64,000 bases of DNA from Vibrio superstes (GCF_003569005.1 NZ_BCUR01000001.1:372001-436000); one strand, 5' to 3'. Counted from the first letter of the stretch, positions 27,495 to 35,493 are shown. Translations and numbers: made by a program. Notes: generated from the sequence alone by a model not told the origin.

Positions 27495-28004
27495 CTACTT
27501 TTTAAACGTGAGTGATTTCATTAAATCGCTAATTCTCGCCATCAACACCAACCTATTGATGCTCGACTCTTTAAAGCCAAATTTTGTATAAAAAGACTGT
27601 GCTTCATCGTCCAAAGCATGGACTAAGATACCTGCCCCACCAACCACTTCCATTGCCGCCACAGAGCGCAAAATACAATCTTTGAGCATGCCAACAGCAA
27701 TATGCTTACCCTGATATTTCAAATCAACGGCAAGCCTCGCTAGAACCACCATTGGAATTGGATCTGGGCTATTTAGCCTTAATGCACTAAAAGCAATATT
27801 TCTTGATACCGAGCCCATAGCAATAGCGTAGTAACCCACTACAACGTCTGTTTCGGAATCGATGACGACATAAGTTTTCGCACTACCCCGTTTATGACTT
27901 TTTAGCGCTTGTTTCTTAAGCCAAAGATCTAAAGACTCAACACCACAACTGAAAGAACTGGTGAGATCACTACTGGTTAGTAAGCGAGGACTGATCAATC
28001 CCAA
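27495..28004 (-). CDS. GNAT-family acetyltransferase toxin (TacT-like)
   Basis: A 169-residue GNAT protein. The N-terminal FSCGVESLDLWLKKQALKS matches the family start, VVLARLAVDLKYQGKHIAVGML near 95 is the acetyl-CoA site, and AQSFYTKFGFKES near 145 the C-terminal strand. TacT-type toxins acetylate the amino group on charged tRNAs and block translation. It overlaps the DUF1778 antitoxin gene by ten bases. Catalytic elements look complete. Confidence 0.88.
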   Translation of the reverse strand: MGLISPRLLTSSDLTSSFSCGVESLDLWLKKQALKSHKRGSAKTYVVIDSETDVVVGYYAIAMGSVSRNIAFSALRLNSPDPIPMVVLARLAVDLKYQGKHIAVGMLKDCILRSVAAMEVVGGAGILVHALDDEAQSFYTKFGFKESSINRLVLMARISDLMKSLTFKK

Positions 28005-28261
28005 GGCGACTTCCTTTCGAATAATTCTCTGATGCCGTCAAGAGTTTTAGCTGGTTCATCAAGCGCTTTTTCAAAAGCGTCAAACGCCTCTTGCTCCAAT
28101 TTGAAATCTTTCTGATCCGCCAATATTTTTTGAGCTTCATTCAAAGCAGCTTGCTGAATAAATACAGTTCTGTCCACTTTCTGTATGTTTGCCGCTGCGT
28201 CAATAACATCACGGACAGAAGGAAGTACTCGCATATTGATTGGAGCTGATTTGGTAGCCAT
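27995..28261 (-). CDS. DUF1778 antitoxin (TacA-like)
   Basis: An 88-residue ribbon-helix-helix antitoxin from ATG at 28261; longer readings need a TTG at 28309 inside the operator region. The N-terminal INMRVLPSVRDVIDAAANIQ is the DNA-binding part, and the C-terminal half ending in ELFERKSPWD is the usual toxin-wrapping tail. An inverted repeat just upstream is a likely autoregulatory operator. Confidence 0.87.
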   Translation of the reverse strand: MATKSAPINMRVLPSVRDVIDAAANIQKVDRTVFIQQAALNEAQKILADQKDFKLEQEAFDAFEKALDEPAKTLDGIRELFERKSPWD

Positions 28262-28271
28262 AACAATTACC

Positions 28272-28294
28272 TGTGTATATCTATTACATACACA
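28272..28294. promoter_or_regulatory. Operator of the tacAT-like module
   Basis: TGTGTAT and ATACACA flank nine bases, ten bases upstream of the antitoxin ATG. The region to 28553 contains further AT-rich promoter-like sequence but no gene. Confidence 0.55.
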
Positions 28295-28553
28295 ACTATA
28301 TCTCCCCAATCTGTATAGTCAATAGATACACGGATTGTATTGTGTCTTCGACGCAATATTCACTAGCGGACTGTTGGTTCAAAGAAACCTTTACGTCCAT
28401 AGCTCGAAGGCTTATACAGGTGTAATGGCGGCAAACAATTGGGCTGTTAGCCGACTTAAACACTGAGTCTAGAAAACCTTATAGAGCGCTCAATGACATA
28501 GAGAAAACACACCCCACCATCGGAGCGGCAGTCATAACTAAATCGCTAAGTCG

Positions 28554-29855
28554 CTAAATCTTCTTAACTATTTTCTCAGTATTCTCGAAAATTGAGTTTG
28601 CGATATGCTCAGGAAAGCCCTCGGGCAATGCAGCACTTACTTGTAACATAGCCTTCGGTAAGTCATCTTTCATTCCATCAAGTATTTCTTGCATAGTGTC
28701 TTGACTAAAGTTGACAGCTTTAGCAGTATCTAAAAAGTGACGAGGTAAGATTTTGCTGATCTCATACTTCTTGCCTTTCATTGCTTTCAACCCCATCGCC
28801 AGCTTTAGCTTTCTGATATTGAGTCCTTTTCCTCCCAGTAGTGGGTAAGCTGACAAAATATCGTAGAATGGAGTGAGTCTATAGCTTCCTCCTCTATCAA
28901 TATGGATAGAAAAGTTCTTAGCGTGTCCATCTGTCGCTCCAATGAGCCATTGAAAGACTTGAAACCTCATGAAGTTATATCTATCTGCTATGGCATTGCT
29001 TGACCCCATTAACAACTCCATGATCTGAGTTATCTCTGGGCCGCCTTGAGATTCATATTTAATGGATGATGGCATACCAAATACTTGGCACATATCTTCC
29101 TGAGGCAAGCGCAGTAATCCTGCTTTATCTTTTGTCCAGCGCCTGTCAAAACGTTCTACTGCTAAAGCTTTAACGCCACCGGTTTTAATTATATGTACGT
29201 TGGGAACTGCGAACCCCAGAGCTCTAGCTAGCTCAATACAAAGGTACTCGTTTTCTACGCTATCTTTGAGATCGAGTGTCGCGTTCGCTTGCTGGATCTC
29301 TCCAATAGGCAGTTTGATGATGTGGGTCGTCGGTGTGTTACCTTTCGGTATACACCATTGCCCATCCACGAATAGTAGAGCCGTTTTCTCTTGAGCACCT
29401 GCTACTGAGATTCTAAAATCTTCCTCTTCCTCAATCATGCCGAGCGGAATATCAGACTTGTATGCAGAAAGAACCGTTTCTAGTTTTTTTTCATTGAGAA
29501 CTTCGTAGCTAAGTGGTTCTTTTTTAGAAGGAAGTTCTGGAGGAAGCAAAGCAATTGCACCAACACTGTCTTTTCCTATTTCTTTCAAGAGATCAAAGGG
29601 TTGTTTGGATGACGCTTTGTACCTTGCAACGATTCTATCTCTGACTTGAGGACTGTCTGGCAAGAGATTGTCAAAATAGTTTATAACTGCATCGGAAGTG
29701 ATGGCTGGTAATTGAAGTTTTAAAGACAATGAAATTGGTCGAGTCACCGCATTGCCCAACCAGTTTTTATCATATTGAAAACTGTGAGCACCATTCTTGT
29801 GTTTCTCTAGAGTACCAACAAGTTCACCATTCATGTATGCGATTAGCTTCTGCAT
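28554..29855 (-). CDS. hipA: HipA kinase toxin, E. coli-like (third module)
   Basis: A 433-residue protein close in length to E. coli HipA (440). SVAGAQEKTALL near 150 is the nucleotide loop that carries the autophosphorylated serine in E. coli HipA, ATDGHAKNFS near 307 the catalytic loop, and FYDILSAYP near 330 holds the metal-binding aspartate. E. coli HipA phosphorylates glutamyl-tRNA synthetase; the same target is likely but inferred. It is coupled to the antitoxin gene by a TAATG overlap. Four HipB-consensus operators lie upstream of the pair. Confidence 0.92.
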   Translation of the reverse strand: MQKLIAYMNGELVGTLEKHKNGAHSFQYDKNWLGNAVTRPISLSLKLQLPAITSDAVINYFDNLLPDSPQVRDRIVARYKASSKQPFDLLKEIGKDSVGAIALLPPELPSKKEPLSYEVLNEKKLETVLSAYKSDIPLGMIEEEEDFRISVAGAQEKTALLFVDGQWCIPKGNTPTTHIIKLPIGEIQQANATLDLKDSVENEYLCIELARALGFAVPNVHIIKTGGVKALAVERFDRRWTKDKAGLLRLPQEDMCQVFGMPSSIKYESQGGPEITQIMELLMGSSNAIADRYNFMRFQVFQWLIGATDGHAKNFSIHIDRGGSYRLTPFYDILSAYPLLGGKGLNIRKLKLAMGLKAMKGKKYEISKILPRHFLDTAKAVNFSQDTMQEILDGMKDDLPKAMLQVSAALPEGFPEHIANSIFENTEKIVKKI

Positions 29856-30103
29856 TACCAGTTCTCATCATCATTTTCATTTAACGAAGCTACCTGTGAT
29901 TTTTCTTGGATACTCAATGTTAGATCCATTGCCTGGGCAAGCTTAAAGAAGGTAGAAAGTGTTGTTTTATTAGGGTTGTTTTCGAAGTTCGAGATCGTTG
30001 CTTGTTTGATACCCACTTTTTTTGCTAGTTCTGATTGTGTCCATCCATTCTTCTGACGTATCAGTAAAATTGTATCTGCTAATTGTTTTGGACTATATAT
30101 CAT
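29855..30103 (-). CDS. hipB: HipB antitoxin (third module)
   Basis: An 82-residue XRE protein. The helix-turn-helix covers about residues 8-60 (LIRQKNGWTQSELAKKVGIKQATISNFE). It ends in tryptophan (NDDENW), as E. coli HipB does; that terminal Trp contacts HipA in the known complex. The upstream operators match the E. coli HipB consensus, supporting orthology. Confidence 0.92.
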   Translation of the reverse strand: MIYSPKQLADTILLIRQKNGWTQSELAKKVGIKQATISNFENNPNKTTLSTFFKLAQAMDLTLSIQEKSQVASLNENDDENW

Positions 30104-30151
30104 TTGTTCCAGCTCTCTATAGAGTTAAGGTACACCTTCAAGATATTTGAT

Positions 30152-30253
30152 TATCCCTTGGTGAGGATAGTTAAAAGTATATCCCCACATGAGGATAAAG
30201 TCCATATCATCCCCACCAAGGGATAGATTATGATTTATCCTTTTATGGGGATA
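30152..30253. promoter_or_regulatory. Four HipB operators, 28-bp period
   Basis: The E. coli HipB consensus TATCC-N8-GGATA occurs at 30152-30169, 30180-30197 and 30236-30253, with a one-mismatch copy (CATCC) at 30208-30225. Start-to-start spacing is exactly 28 bases each time. They occupy the region directly upstream of hipB. Confidence 0.92.
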
Positions 30254-30506
30254 CTGAGTACCTTAAAGTAGGGAACATGAGGAGTTAAGGAAAAGCGGTA
30301 TCTAGTGAAATACCCCGTTATACGTTTAATACTGGCATTAGCCATAGAGTTAATAAACTCTGGTAGTTCTTCCGGTTTGAGGGATACCATTCTTATCTGA
30401 ATAAAACCTCCCTAGCATACAGGTGGTTATGACATTTTGGGCAGGTAGATTGTCCTGGCAGTGAAGCTTGCCATTGGCAGTTACATATAGTTATTGAAAA
30501 AATAGT

Positions 30507-30622
30507 GACTGCAATGAAATTTGCAGTCGTGCGAGAGTATTGCTAGGAGAACAAGCTGTTTCCATCATAGGGCTTCTTATACTTAAAGTGACAGAATAGT
30601 GCCGTTTTAACTCACTGTTCTG
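30507..30622. ncRNA. Structured region beyond the TnpB-like gene, possible guide or scaffold RNA
   Basis: GACTGCAA and TTGCAGTC form an 8-bp stem (30507-30528), and CAGAATAGTG with CACTGTTCTG (30592-30622) a 10-bp stem with one G-U pair. The region lies just 3' of the TnpB-like gene, where TnpB systems encode their omega RNA. There is no direct evidence of transcription. The rest of 30254-30653 shows no ORF. Confidence 0.3.
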
Positions 30623-30653
30623 GTTAATTCAGATCCGCCACTCTTTCTTTTGG

Positions 30654-32168
30654 TTACTTAAATGACTCTGGGTTTGACTTTAGCGCAGCTTCGACGCCTT
30701 CGTTGTCAATATGCCAACTGGCACCATCAAATGAACAAAACAATGCCAAGAGAGCGCTGTATTTGTCCCTATCCCAGCCTTGGTTACAGCAGGTATGTCG
30801 CTCATAAATTACTTTCTTCGTTCTGTTCTGGCATACATGGCAATATTGCGATAAAGCCGTTTTCCAAGGGTCAATGTATTCAAAGCCGATATCCAACTCT
30901 GCACAGCGACGTTTGATTAATCGCTCTAATGCTCCATGCCCATGTTTACCGATTGCTTTACCCAGTCGGCTTTTTTGCCAACCTTTGTACCAGACCTTTT
31001 CAATCTTCAAGTATGAACTGTCGCTAAGTATTAAGTTGGCTAATTCACCCTGATTCGTTTTACGCCCAGCCGCGAGTTTTCGGCTTAGTCTGGCTTTACG
31101 ATTGGATAGCTTCTTGTAGTTATTGCTGAAATTCTTCATCCGTTTTCCTTTAAGTGGACGATTCACTTCAACAGTTTTTCTCCCCTTGCGTTTAGAACCT
31201 ATCTCAAAGCATTCAGGGTTACTGGCCATCCTTGAGCGACTCATTTTTCGCTCAATGGCTGATAGTTCAGCTTGTAACATAGCAACGCCTTTACATGCTA
31301 TCGGTAATGGGTGCAACTTCGCTTCTCTAGCAGATGCAATCGCGATAGAATGCGAATTAACGTCAATACCTTTAGGTGTTTTACTCTTGGAGTTATCAAG
31401 AAGCTCAGGTCGTTTGTACGGAGTACCTTCAAAGCATACCTGGAGAACAAAAGCCGTGTTTCGACCATAGGTTTTTCTTAGAATGCGACAAAACTTGATC
31501 CGATGTTGTAAGGCATGTTGCTCGTATAAGGATTTGCCCTCTTTGCTTGCATACATAACATGAAAAGTTAACGCAGAGTGCTTTGCCGCAACATTTGCTC
31601 TGCATGCATTCCAGTTTACTGTTGATGTTTCGGGATCAAACAAAATCCCTTGTTGGTGGTTAAGTGACTCAATTGAATTGACCATACCAAATCGTTTGAA
31701 ATGTGGCCTATAGAGGCTCCGTCCTTTTTTGTTTTTCTTGCCGTAGTTTAAAAGATACTTATCTATGCTTTTCATAACCCTTGCGGCGATTGCTTTCGCC
31801 GACTGGCTATCAATATGCTGATAAATGTGTGGTGCAGCTTTGCGATGTTTAGCTGCAACAGGGTTAAGAGAGTACTTCTGCAGACCATACTTCTCTCTGA
31901 GTGTTGTGTATAGCTTTGCAGCCTCCTGCTTTGTGGCTTTTTGTTCCTCACTGTCTTTGGTGTATGTGTAAGCTTTTCTTGATAAGCTGCGAGCAGTCTT
32001 GTAATCATCATCTAAAAGCATCAAATCAACACGCTTCAATGCATCGGTTAAGCAAGCATTATATAGTTGCTGAGCCGCATTAAATCGTGAGTTCAATTCT
32101 TTTCTAACTACCCTATTTACGTAAATAGGAAAGTTATGGGTAAACGTAGGTGTTGTACTTTTAGGCAT
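30654..32168 (-). CDS. TnpB/Cas12-like RuvC nuclease
   Basis: About 504 residues from ATG at 32168; a TTG at 32180 would add four. The C-terminal half is a TnpB-type RuvC domain (numbering from the longer form): Asp273 in KGIDVNSHS, Glu394 in LKIEKVWYKG and Asp472 in WDRDKYSALL, with a zinc-finger segment between the last two (YCHVC, then HTCC). Its second cysteine pair is adjacent rather than CxxC. The 270-residue N-terminal part is basic and fits the guide-RNA/DNA-binding region. It is longer than most IS605 TnpB (about 400) and near small type V effectors. No TnpA transposase is nearby. A CRISPR-like array ends 27 bases upstream of the start. Confidence 0.8.
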   Translation of the reverse strand: MPKSTTPTFTHNFPIYVNRVVRKELNSRFNAAQQLYNACLTDALKRVDLMLLDDDYKTARSLSRKAYTYTKDSEEQKATKQEAAKLYTTLREKYGLQKYSLNPVAAKHRKAAPHIYQHIDSQSAKAIAARVMKSIDKYLLNYGKKNKKGRSLYRPHFKRFGMVNSIESLNHQQGILFDPETSTVNWNACRANVAAKHSALTFHVMYASKEGKSLYEQHALQHRIKFCRILRKTYGRNTAFVLQVCFEGTPYKRPELLDNSKSKTPKGIDVNSHSIAIASAREAKLHPLPIACKGVAMLQAELSAIERKMSRSRMASNPECFEIGSKRKGRKTVEVNRPLKGKRMKNFSNNYKKLSNRKARLSRKLAAGRKTNQGELANLILSDSSYLKIEKVWYKGWQKSRLGKAIGKHGHGALERLIKRRCAELDIGFEYIDPWKTALSQYCHVCQNRTKKVIYERHTCCNQGWDRDKYSALLALFCSFDGASWHIDNEGVEAALKSNPESFK

Positions 32169-32194
32169 AATACAAATCAATAATCACAATCAGG

Positions 32195-32346
32195 TTCACA
32201 GTCCAAGCAACGAGTGGCTAACCTATTCAGCTAAAGAACTAAGAGTTACCTCAACCGAATCATCCAAGCACGCAGGGGCTAACCTGAAGACAAATGATAA
32301 TGTGATCATGTGCACACGAATCATCCAAGCACGCAGGGGCTAACCT
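32195..32346 (-). CRISPR. Mini CRISPR-like array: three 30-bp repeats, two 31-bp spacers
   Basis: Two identical 30-base repeats (32256-32285 and 32317-32346) and a third, diverged copy (32195-32224; 20 of 30 bases match, both ends conserved) are spaced exactly 61 bases apart. The two spacers (32225-32255 and 32286-32316) are each 31 bases and unrelated. On the minus strand the repeat begins AGGTTAGCCCC and ends GGATGATTCG. The diverged copy next to the nuclease gene looks like a terminal repeat, so the array would be read toward that gene. No cas1 or cas2 is present. I saw no spacer match within the window. Confidence 0.75.
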
Positions 32347-32903
32347 CTAAACGTAAGCATTTGAATAGTAGAACTAAAAAACAACCTCTCAAATCTACCA
32401 ACAAATTTGGACTCAAGCCCTCACTCAGTTAACCTAATTTGTGCCTATCAGCCTCTCAATACATTAAAAAAATAATGTAAGCCTCGGCTGATATATTCTT
32501 GCGACACCCTCTGCCGATTTTACCTTGAAGCACAAAAGCTAGAGCGGTTTATGGCGATCCACAAATCGGGTGTTAAATAAAGCATGGGCGCAAAACAGCC
32601 TGATCCTAACCATCGAGAGAACTCTGTTCTCTCTCCCACATTAAAAAGCATGGCTGATATAATGGGGTTACGCACACTTTTTACTCAAATAATTGAAGCA
32701 TCTTAAAGCACTCGTTATCTGATACTTTCGCTACTACCCCAGTCACTGTAAGGCTTTGATGTGCATAACCAATGGATATACAACTCAATTTTACTTGAAC
32801 ATCCTTTGTGAGTTTTCACCTAAACTAGATTCAAGTGTTGCCGTTCTGGGATAAAAACGGCGCATAGGCAGCTAATAGCGAGCGTTAGTTTCAAACTAAA
32901 AAT

Positions 32904-33002
32904 TCACTTGATACGTTGGGAAAACTCCACAATCCGCTCCGCATTCAACGCGCTCACCTCAACTACCAAAAACGGAATAGATATAAAAAGAATCGCCGTC
33001 AT
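32904..33002 (-). CDS. Small hydrophobic protein, 32 residues, paralogue of the one at 13288
   Basis: Starts with ATG after GAGGGGTAGG, a strong ribosome site. Residues 3-15 are hydrophobic (AILFISIPFLVVE) and the tail SALNAERIVEFSQRI matches the other copy. Nothing else is recognised in 32347-32903 or 33003-33625, apart from a GCCGTT/AACGGC hairpin near 32840 just beyond this ORF, so these stretches are otherwise empty to me. Confidence 0.58.
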   Translation of the reverse strand: MTAILFISIPFLVVEVSALNAERIVEFSQRIK

Positions 33003-33625
33003 ACCTACCCCTCAGTCACAATCAGAGAACCTTCAAATTATAGCTCGCCAGTTTTCGATTAGGGTAGATAGATTGAGCACCCAACCAAAGGCATCTCACT
33101 AGCAATAGATAAACTGGCAACTAAACCACATCTGAACACTCTAGAGCCACCCTGTGCCAATCAGCTTCGCTTTCTGATAGTGATGCCATTACCTAGCCTT
33201 TACTTGAAATCGATGAACTGACGCTTTCGCATCCTGCAACTGTTCTCCCACAAGAACAACCAACTTGCAGTTATTCCCTCTAGCTCATCGCATATCTTTA
33301 CTGGGGTTCAATTATCGTCAGCTTAAAATCGACAGACCTACGATAATTTAGTAAAGGTGCAGACACTAACACGTCGTTCTCTAGTGAGCATGATCCAAAA
33401 GAAGCTGTGACTTGGGTAGTGAACACGCTACTAACTCTAACGCTTTAAAAGTACCATTCTCTGGGTGTTTCTATCTCGGCCAATGTATTCAGCATCGTCA
33501 TCTTAATTCGTGGCACCCACAACCTTTCCACACCATATACCGATAAAAACAATTAGTTAGCGTAAATTTTGGAAAATATAAACCTGAGTTAAGCTAAAGG
33601 TGTCTATCACCATTGTGGAGGTTCT

Positions 33626-34150
33626 ATGACCAACATTAGATCAAGCTTAGCGAACCGTGATGCACGTAAAAGCTGGAAAAGATTTCTCACTGTTTTGCCT
33701 ATGTACACCCCCCTTAAGGGCGATCTGCTCACCATGGCTGCATTAGACCTGTCGCTCAGTCCCAACCCCTTAACTTATAGCGAATTGACGACCAAGAGCT
33801 CACTAGGGTTTAACACTTTGGCTCAACAAGAAAAATTAATGATCGTTGCCGGCAAACTCTGGCATTTGTGGAAAACCGACCCTGATGTGATTACTGCGCT
33901 CGAGCAATACACCGACGTATGTTTACACCAATCCACGGGGAAATTAAATGACTCTCTACTCCACCATAAGGTGCGCGGGTTTGGGCTATTGAAGTACTAC
34001 TTCTGTATTGTGCAAATCGGGGTTTTCGAGGATAAAAGTGATGTCTGGGAACGTCATTGTTTACTCGCCCGTTACCGTTTATGGGGCGAGTATTTGAAAA
34101 CCATTTATCCCAACATGGATTATCATTACAGCTTGAAAGGGGTGAATTAA
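33626..34150 (+). CDS. Uncharacterised protein, 174 residues
   Basis: A clean ORF with ATG after GTGGAGG. I do not recognise it. It is helical in character, with tryptophan/tyrosine-rich stretches (KLWHLWKTDPDV near 77 and HKVRGFGLLKYYFCIVQIGVFE near 113) and no signal peptide or clear membrane segment. It lies alone between TA debris and the nuclease/array block. A short AAAAGA/TCTTTT hairpin follows its stop. Its function is unknown. Confidence 0.7.
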   Translation: MTNIRSSLANRDARKSWKRFLTVLPMYTPLKGDLLTMAALDLSLSPNPLTYSELTTKSSLGFNTLAQQEKLMIVAGKLWHLWKTDPDVITALEQYTDVCLHQSTGKLNDSLLHHKVRGFGLLKYYFCIVQIGVFEDKSDVWERHCLLARYRLWGEYLKTIYPNMDYHYSLKGVN

Positions 34151-34226
34151 AAGATCGCAAAAATGGTCTTTTAGATCGACCTTACATAGCTAAATACGAT
34201 AAACAGGTACATTAGTAAGGTTTAAC

Positions 34227-34301
34227 ATGGCAACGATAAGACCCATTCTTGCCGATAACTCTACAAGCATGACTGAGCTAAAGAAAAACCGATGCCTGTA
34301 A
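34227..34301 (+). pseudogene. 5' fragment of a Phd/StbD-type antitoxin
   Basis: A 24-residue reading frame starts MATIRPILADNSTSMTELKK, the conserved N-terminus of Phd/YefM/StbD antitoxins, then ends in unrelated residues and a stop. It has a ribosome site (TAAGG). The remaining 60 or so residues and any toxin partner are missing. Confidence 0.75.
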
Positions 34302-34339
34302 AAATAGGGTGAAACCTTAAACACTTGTTTATTCGTAAC

Positions 34340-34505
34340 CTATTGACCAAAGATCTGTTTTACCGTTTTCATTGGCAAAAACATACGAATACGTCCGTTA
34401 TGCTCACACAAAACTTCAAAGCCGAACTTCGTATAGAAGGCCTGAGCTGAATCTGTAAGGCAGTCCACTACAATAGCACCTGCCCTCATATGATGATTGT
34501 AGTGG
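34340..34505 (-). pseudogene. 3' half of a GNAT toxin gene
   Basis: Encodes the C-terminal 50 or so residues of a GNAT toxin, including AQAFYTKFGFEVL and FLPMKTVKQIFG before the stop. Its 5' part is probably the short piece at 35162-35224; an intact brnTA pair lies between them. It differs from the intact GNAT gene at 27495. Confidence 0.75.
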
Positions 34506-34730
34506 CTACTGCCAATCCATCTTCAACTCTTTATGTTTAGACGCACAATCTTTCAAATAGAGATTCATTAAGTTCTGGTAAGGAACTCCATTCTTGTCTG
34601 AAAGCTCTTTGAAATAACTAATAACATCTTCATCTAATCTTATCGTTATCTGCTTCTTTGACTTTTTCACATAAGGGTTAGCTACTGAGTTAGTAAAATC
34701 ATACTGTTCACGCATAACGGCAATCCTCAT
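34506..34730 (-). CDS. brnA: BrnA antitoxin
   Basis: A 74-residue protein from ATG at 34730, overlapping the toxin gene by 23 bases. The centre KKQITIRLDEDVISYFKELSDKNG is the ribbon-helix-helix DNA-binding domain of BrnA, which also neutralises BrnT. A longer reading frame (to 34835) only reads through the toxin gene in another frame. Confidence 0.87.
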   Translation of the reverse strand: MRIAVMREQYDFTNSVANPYVKKSKKQITIRLDEDVISYFKELSDKNGVPYQNLMNLYLKDCASKHKELKMDWQ

Positions 34731-35004
34731 ATTGTTTTCGTTCTCGTTTCTCTGCTTTTCTGGCTGATATGATTCTGATTTTCTCATCCTCTCCACGATA
34801 GCAATGACAAACAACCAAAGTGTTGTATTCCTCACTTACGCCTAAAATTATGAAACGCTCTTCACCAAGTGAACCGTCTGGATCTGGAATAACACGGGCA
34901 AACTCATCATAAAAAACAGACTGAGCCTCATGAAAGGTAACACCGTGTTTTCTTCTGTTCGTTTCAGCTTTATTGGGATCCCATTGGAAATTTAAGTAAG
35001 ACAT
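34708..35004 (-). CDS. brnT: BrnT ribonuclease toxin
   Basis: A 98-residue BrnT/RelE-fold toxin: FQWDPNKAETNRRKHGVTFHEA near the start and RGEDEKIRIISARKAEKRERKQYE near the end are the family signatures. It should cleave RNA and stop translation. Gene order (toxin first) is typical of brnTA. The pair lies inside a disrupted GNAT toxin gene. Confidence 0.9.
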   Translation of the reverse strand: MSYLNFQWDPNKAETNRRKHGVTFHEAQSVFYDEFARVIPDPDGSLGEERFIILGVSEEYNTLVVCHCYRGEDEKIRIISARKAEKRERKQYEDCRYA

Positions 35005-35017
35005 ACCACAACCATAA

Positions 35018-35039
35018 CTACAACGTAATTACATTGTAG
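35018..35039. promoter_or_regulatory. brnTA operator palindrome
   Basis: CTACAA and TTGTAG flank the self-complementary centre GTAATTAC, making a near-perfect 22-base palindrome 13 bases upstream of brnT. This fits autorepression by BrnA. Confidence 0.7.
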
Positions 35040-35161
35040 TAGAAAAAAAAGGAAATAGAAACCGAAGCAACTAATGAGGTGTTCATTATTCCTATTATGG
35101 TATTTGACCTAGGGTAAGCGTACACCGAAGTATTTTGACCTATTATATCTGCAGAAGCAGG

Positions 35162-35224
35162 TATACCGCAGTTGAACCGGTTTCTATCATGTTTAGCTTT
35201 ATCTAGAAGCACCGAGTTCATCAT
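35162..35224 (-). pseudogene. 5' fragment of a GNAT toxin gene
   Basis: The first 21 codons (MMNSVLLDKAKHDRNRFNCG and one more) match the N-terminus of DUF1778-linked GNAT toxins. The frame stays open to 35018 but the later residues are unrelated. It overlaps the stop of the DUF1778 gene (ATGA type), as an intact pair would. Confidence 0.72.
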
Positions 35225-35493
35225 TGTATTTTGTTCTCGTACCGATCAGACGCTGCTTTCAACTTGGCATTCGATTTGGCAGGGCGATCTAAGGCATCCA
35301 TCAACAACATCGCGTTAGCCTGACTCAGTTTTAAAGCCTGTTCACGTTCGATCACTTGCTTAGCTTTTTCAATTGCGGCACTCAATACAAAGGCGTTGAT
35401 ACTGGGCATACCGGCTACTGCCGCAGCCTTGGTCAGAAAATTCTGAGTATCGACATCTACCTGAACGGTAATACGAGGTGTAATAGATGCCAT
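35221..35493 (-). CDS. DUF1778 antitoxin without an intact toxin
   Basis: A 90-residue ribbon-helix-helix antitoxin: RITVQVDVDTQNFLTKAAAVAG at the N-terminus, a helical tail ending RYENKIQ. Its own GNAT toxin gene is broken (35162-35224 and 34340-34505). It may persist as an orphan that protects against related toxins, or simply as a relic. It is not closely similar to the antitoxin at 27995. Confidence 0.85.
   Translation of the reverse strand: MASITPRITVQVDVDTQNFLTKAAAVAGMPSINAFVLSAAIEKAKQVIEREQALKLSQANAMLLMDALDRPAKSNAKLKAASDRYENKIQ

Noticed and set aside
32378..32420. Possible fourth repeat of the array beyond 32346
   Set aside because: The sequence one period further on does not match the repeat, and a loose match nearby is out of register.
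34506..34835. Long form of the BrnA reading frame
   Set aside because: The extra N-terminal residues are read from the toxin gene in another frame; the ATG at 34730 gives a normal BrnA.
35018..35161. The downstream half of the 68-codon ORF as part of a real protein
   Set aside because: After the first 21 codons it no longer resembles a GNAT protein and runs into the brnTA promoter.
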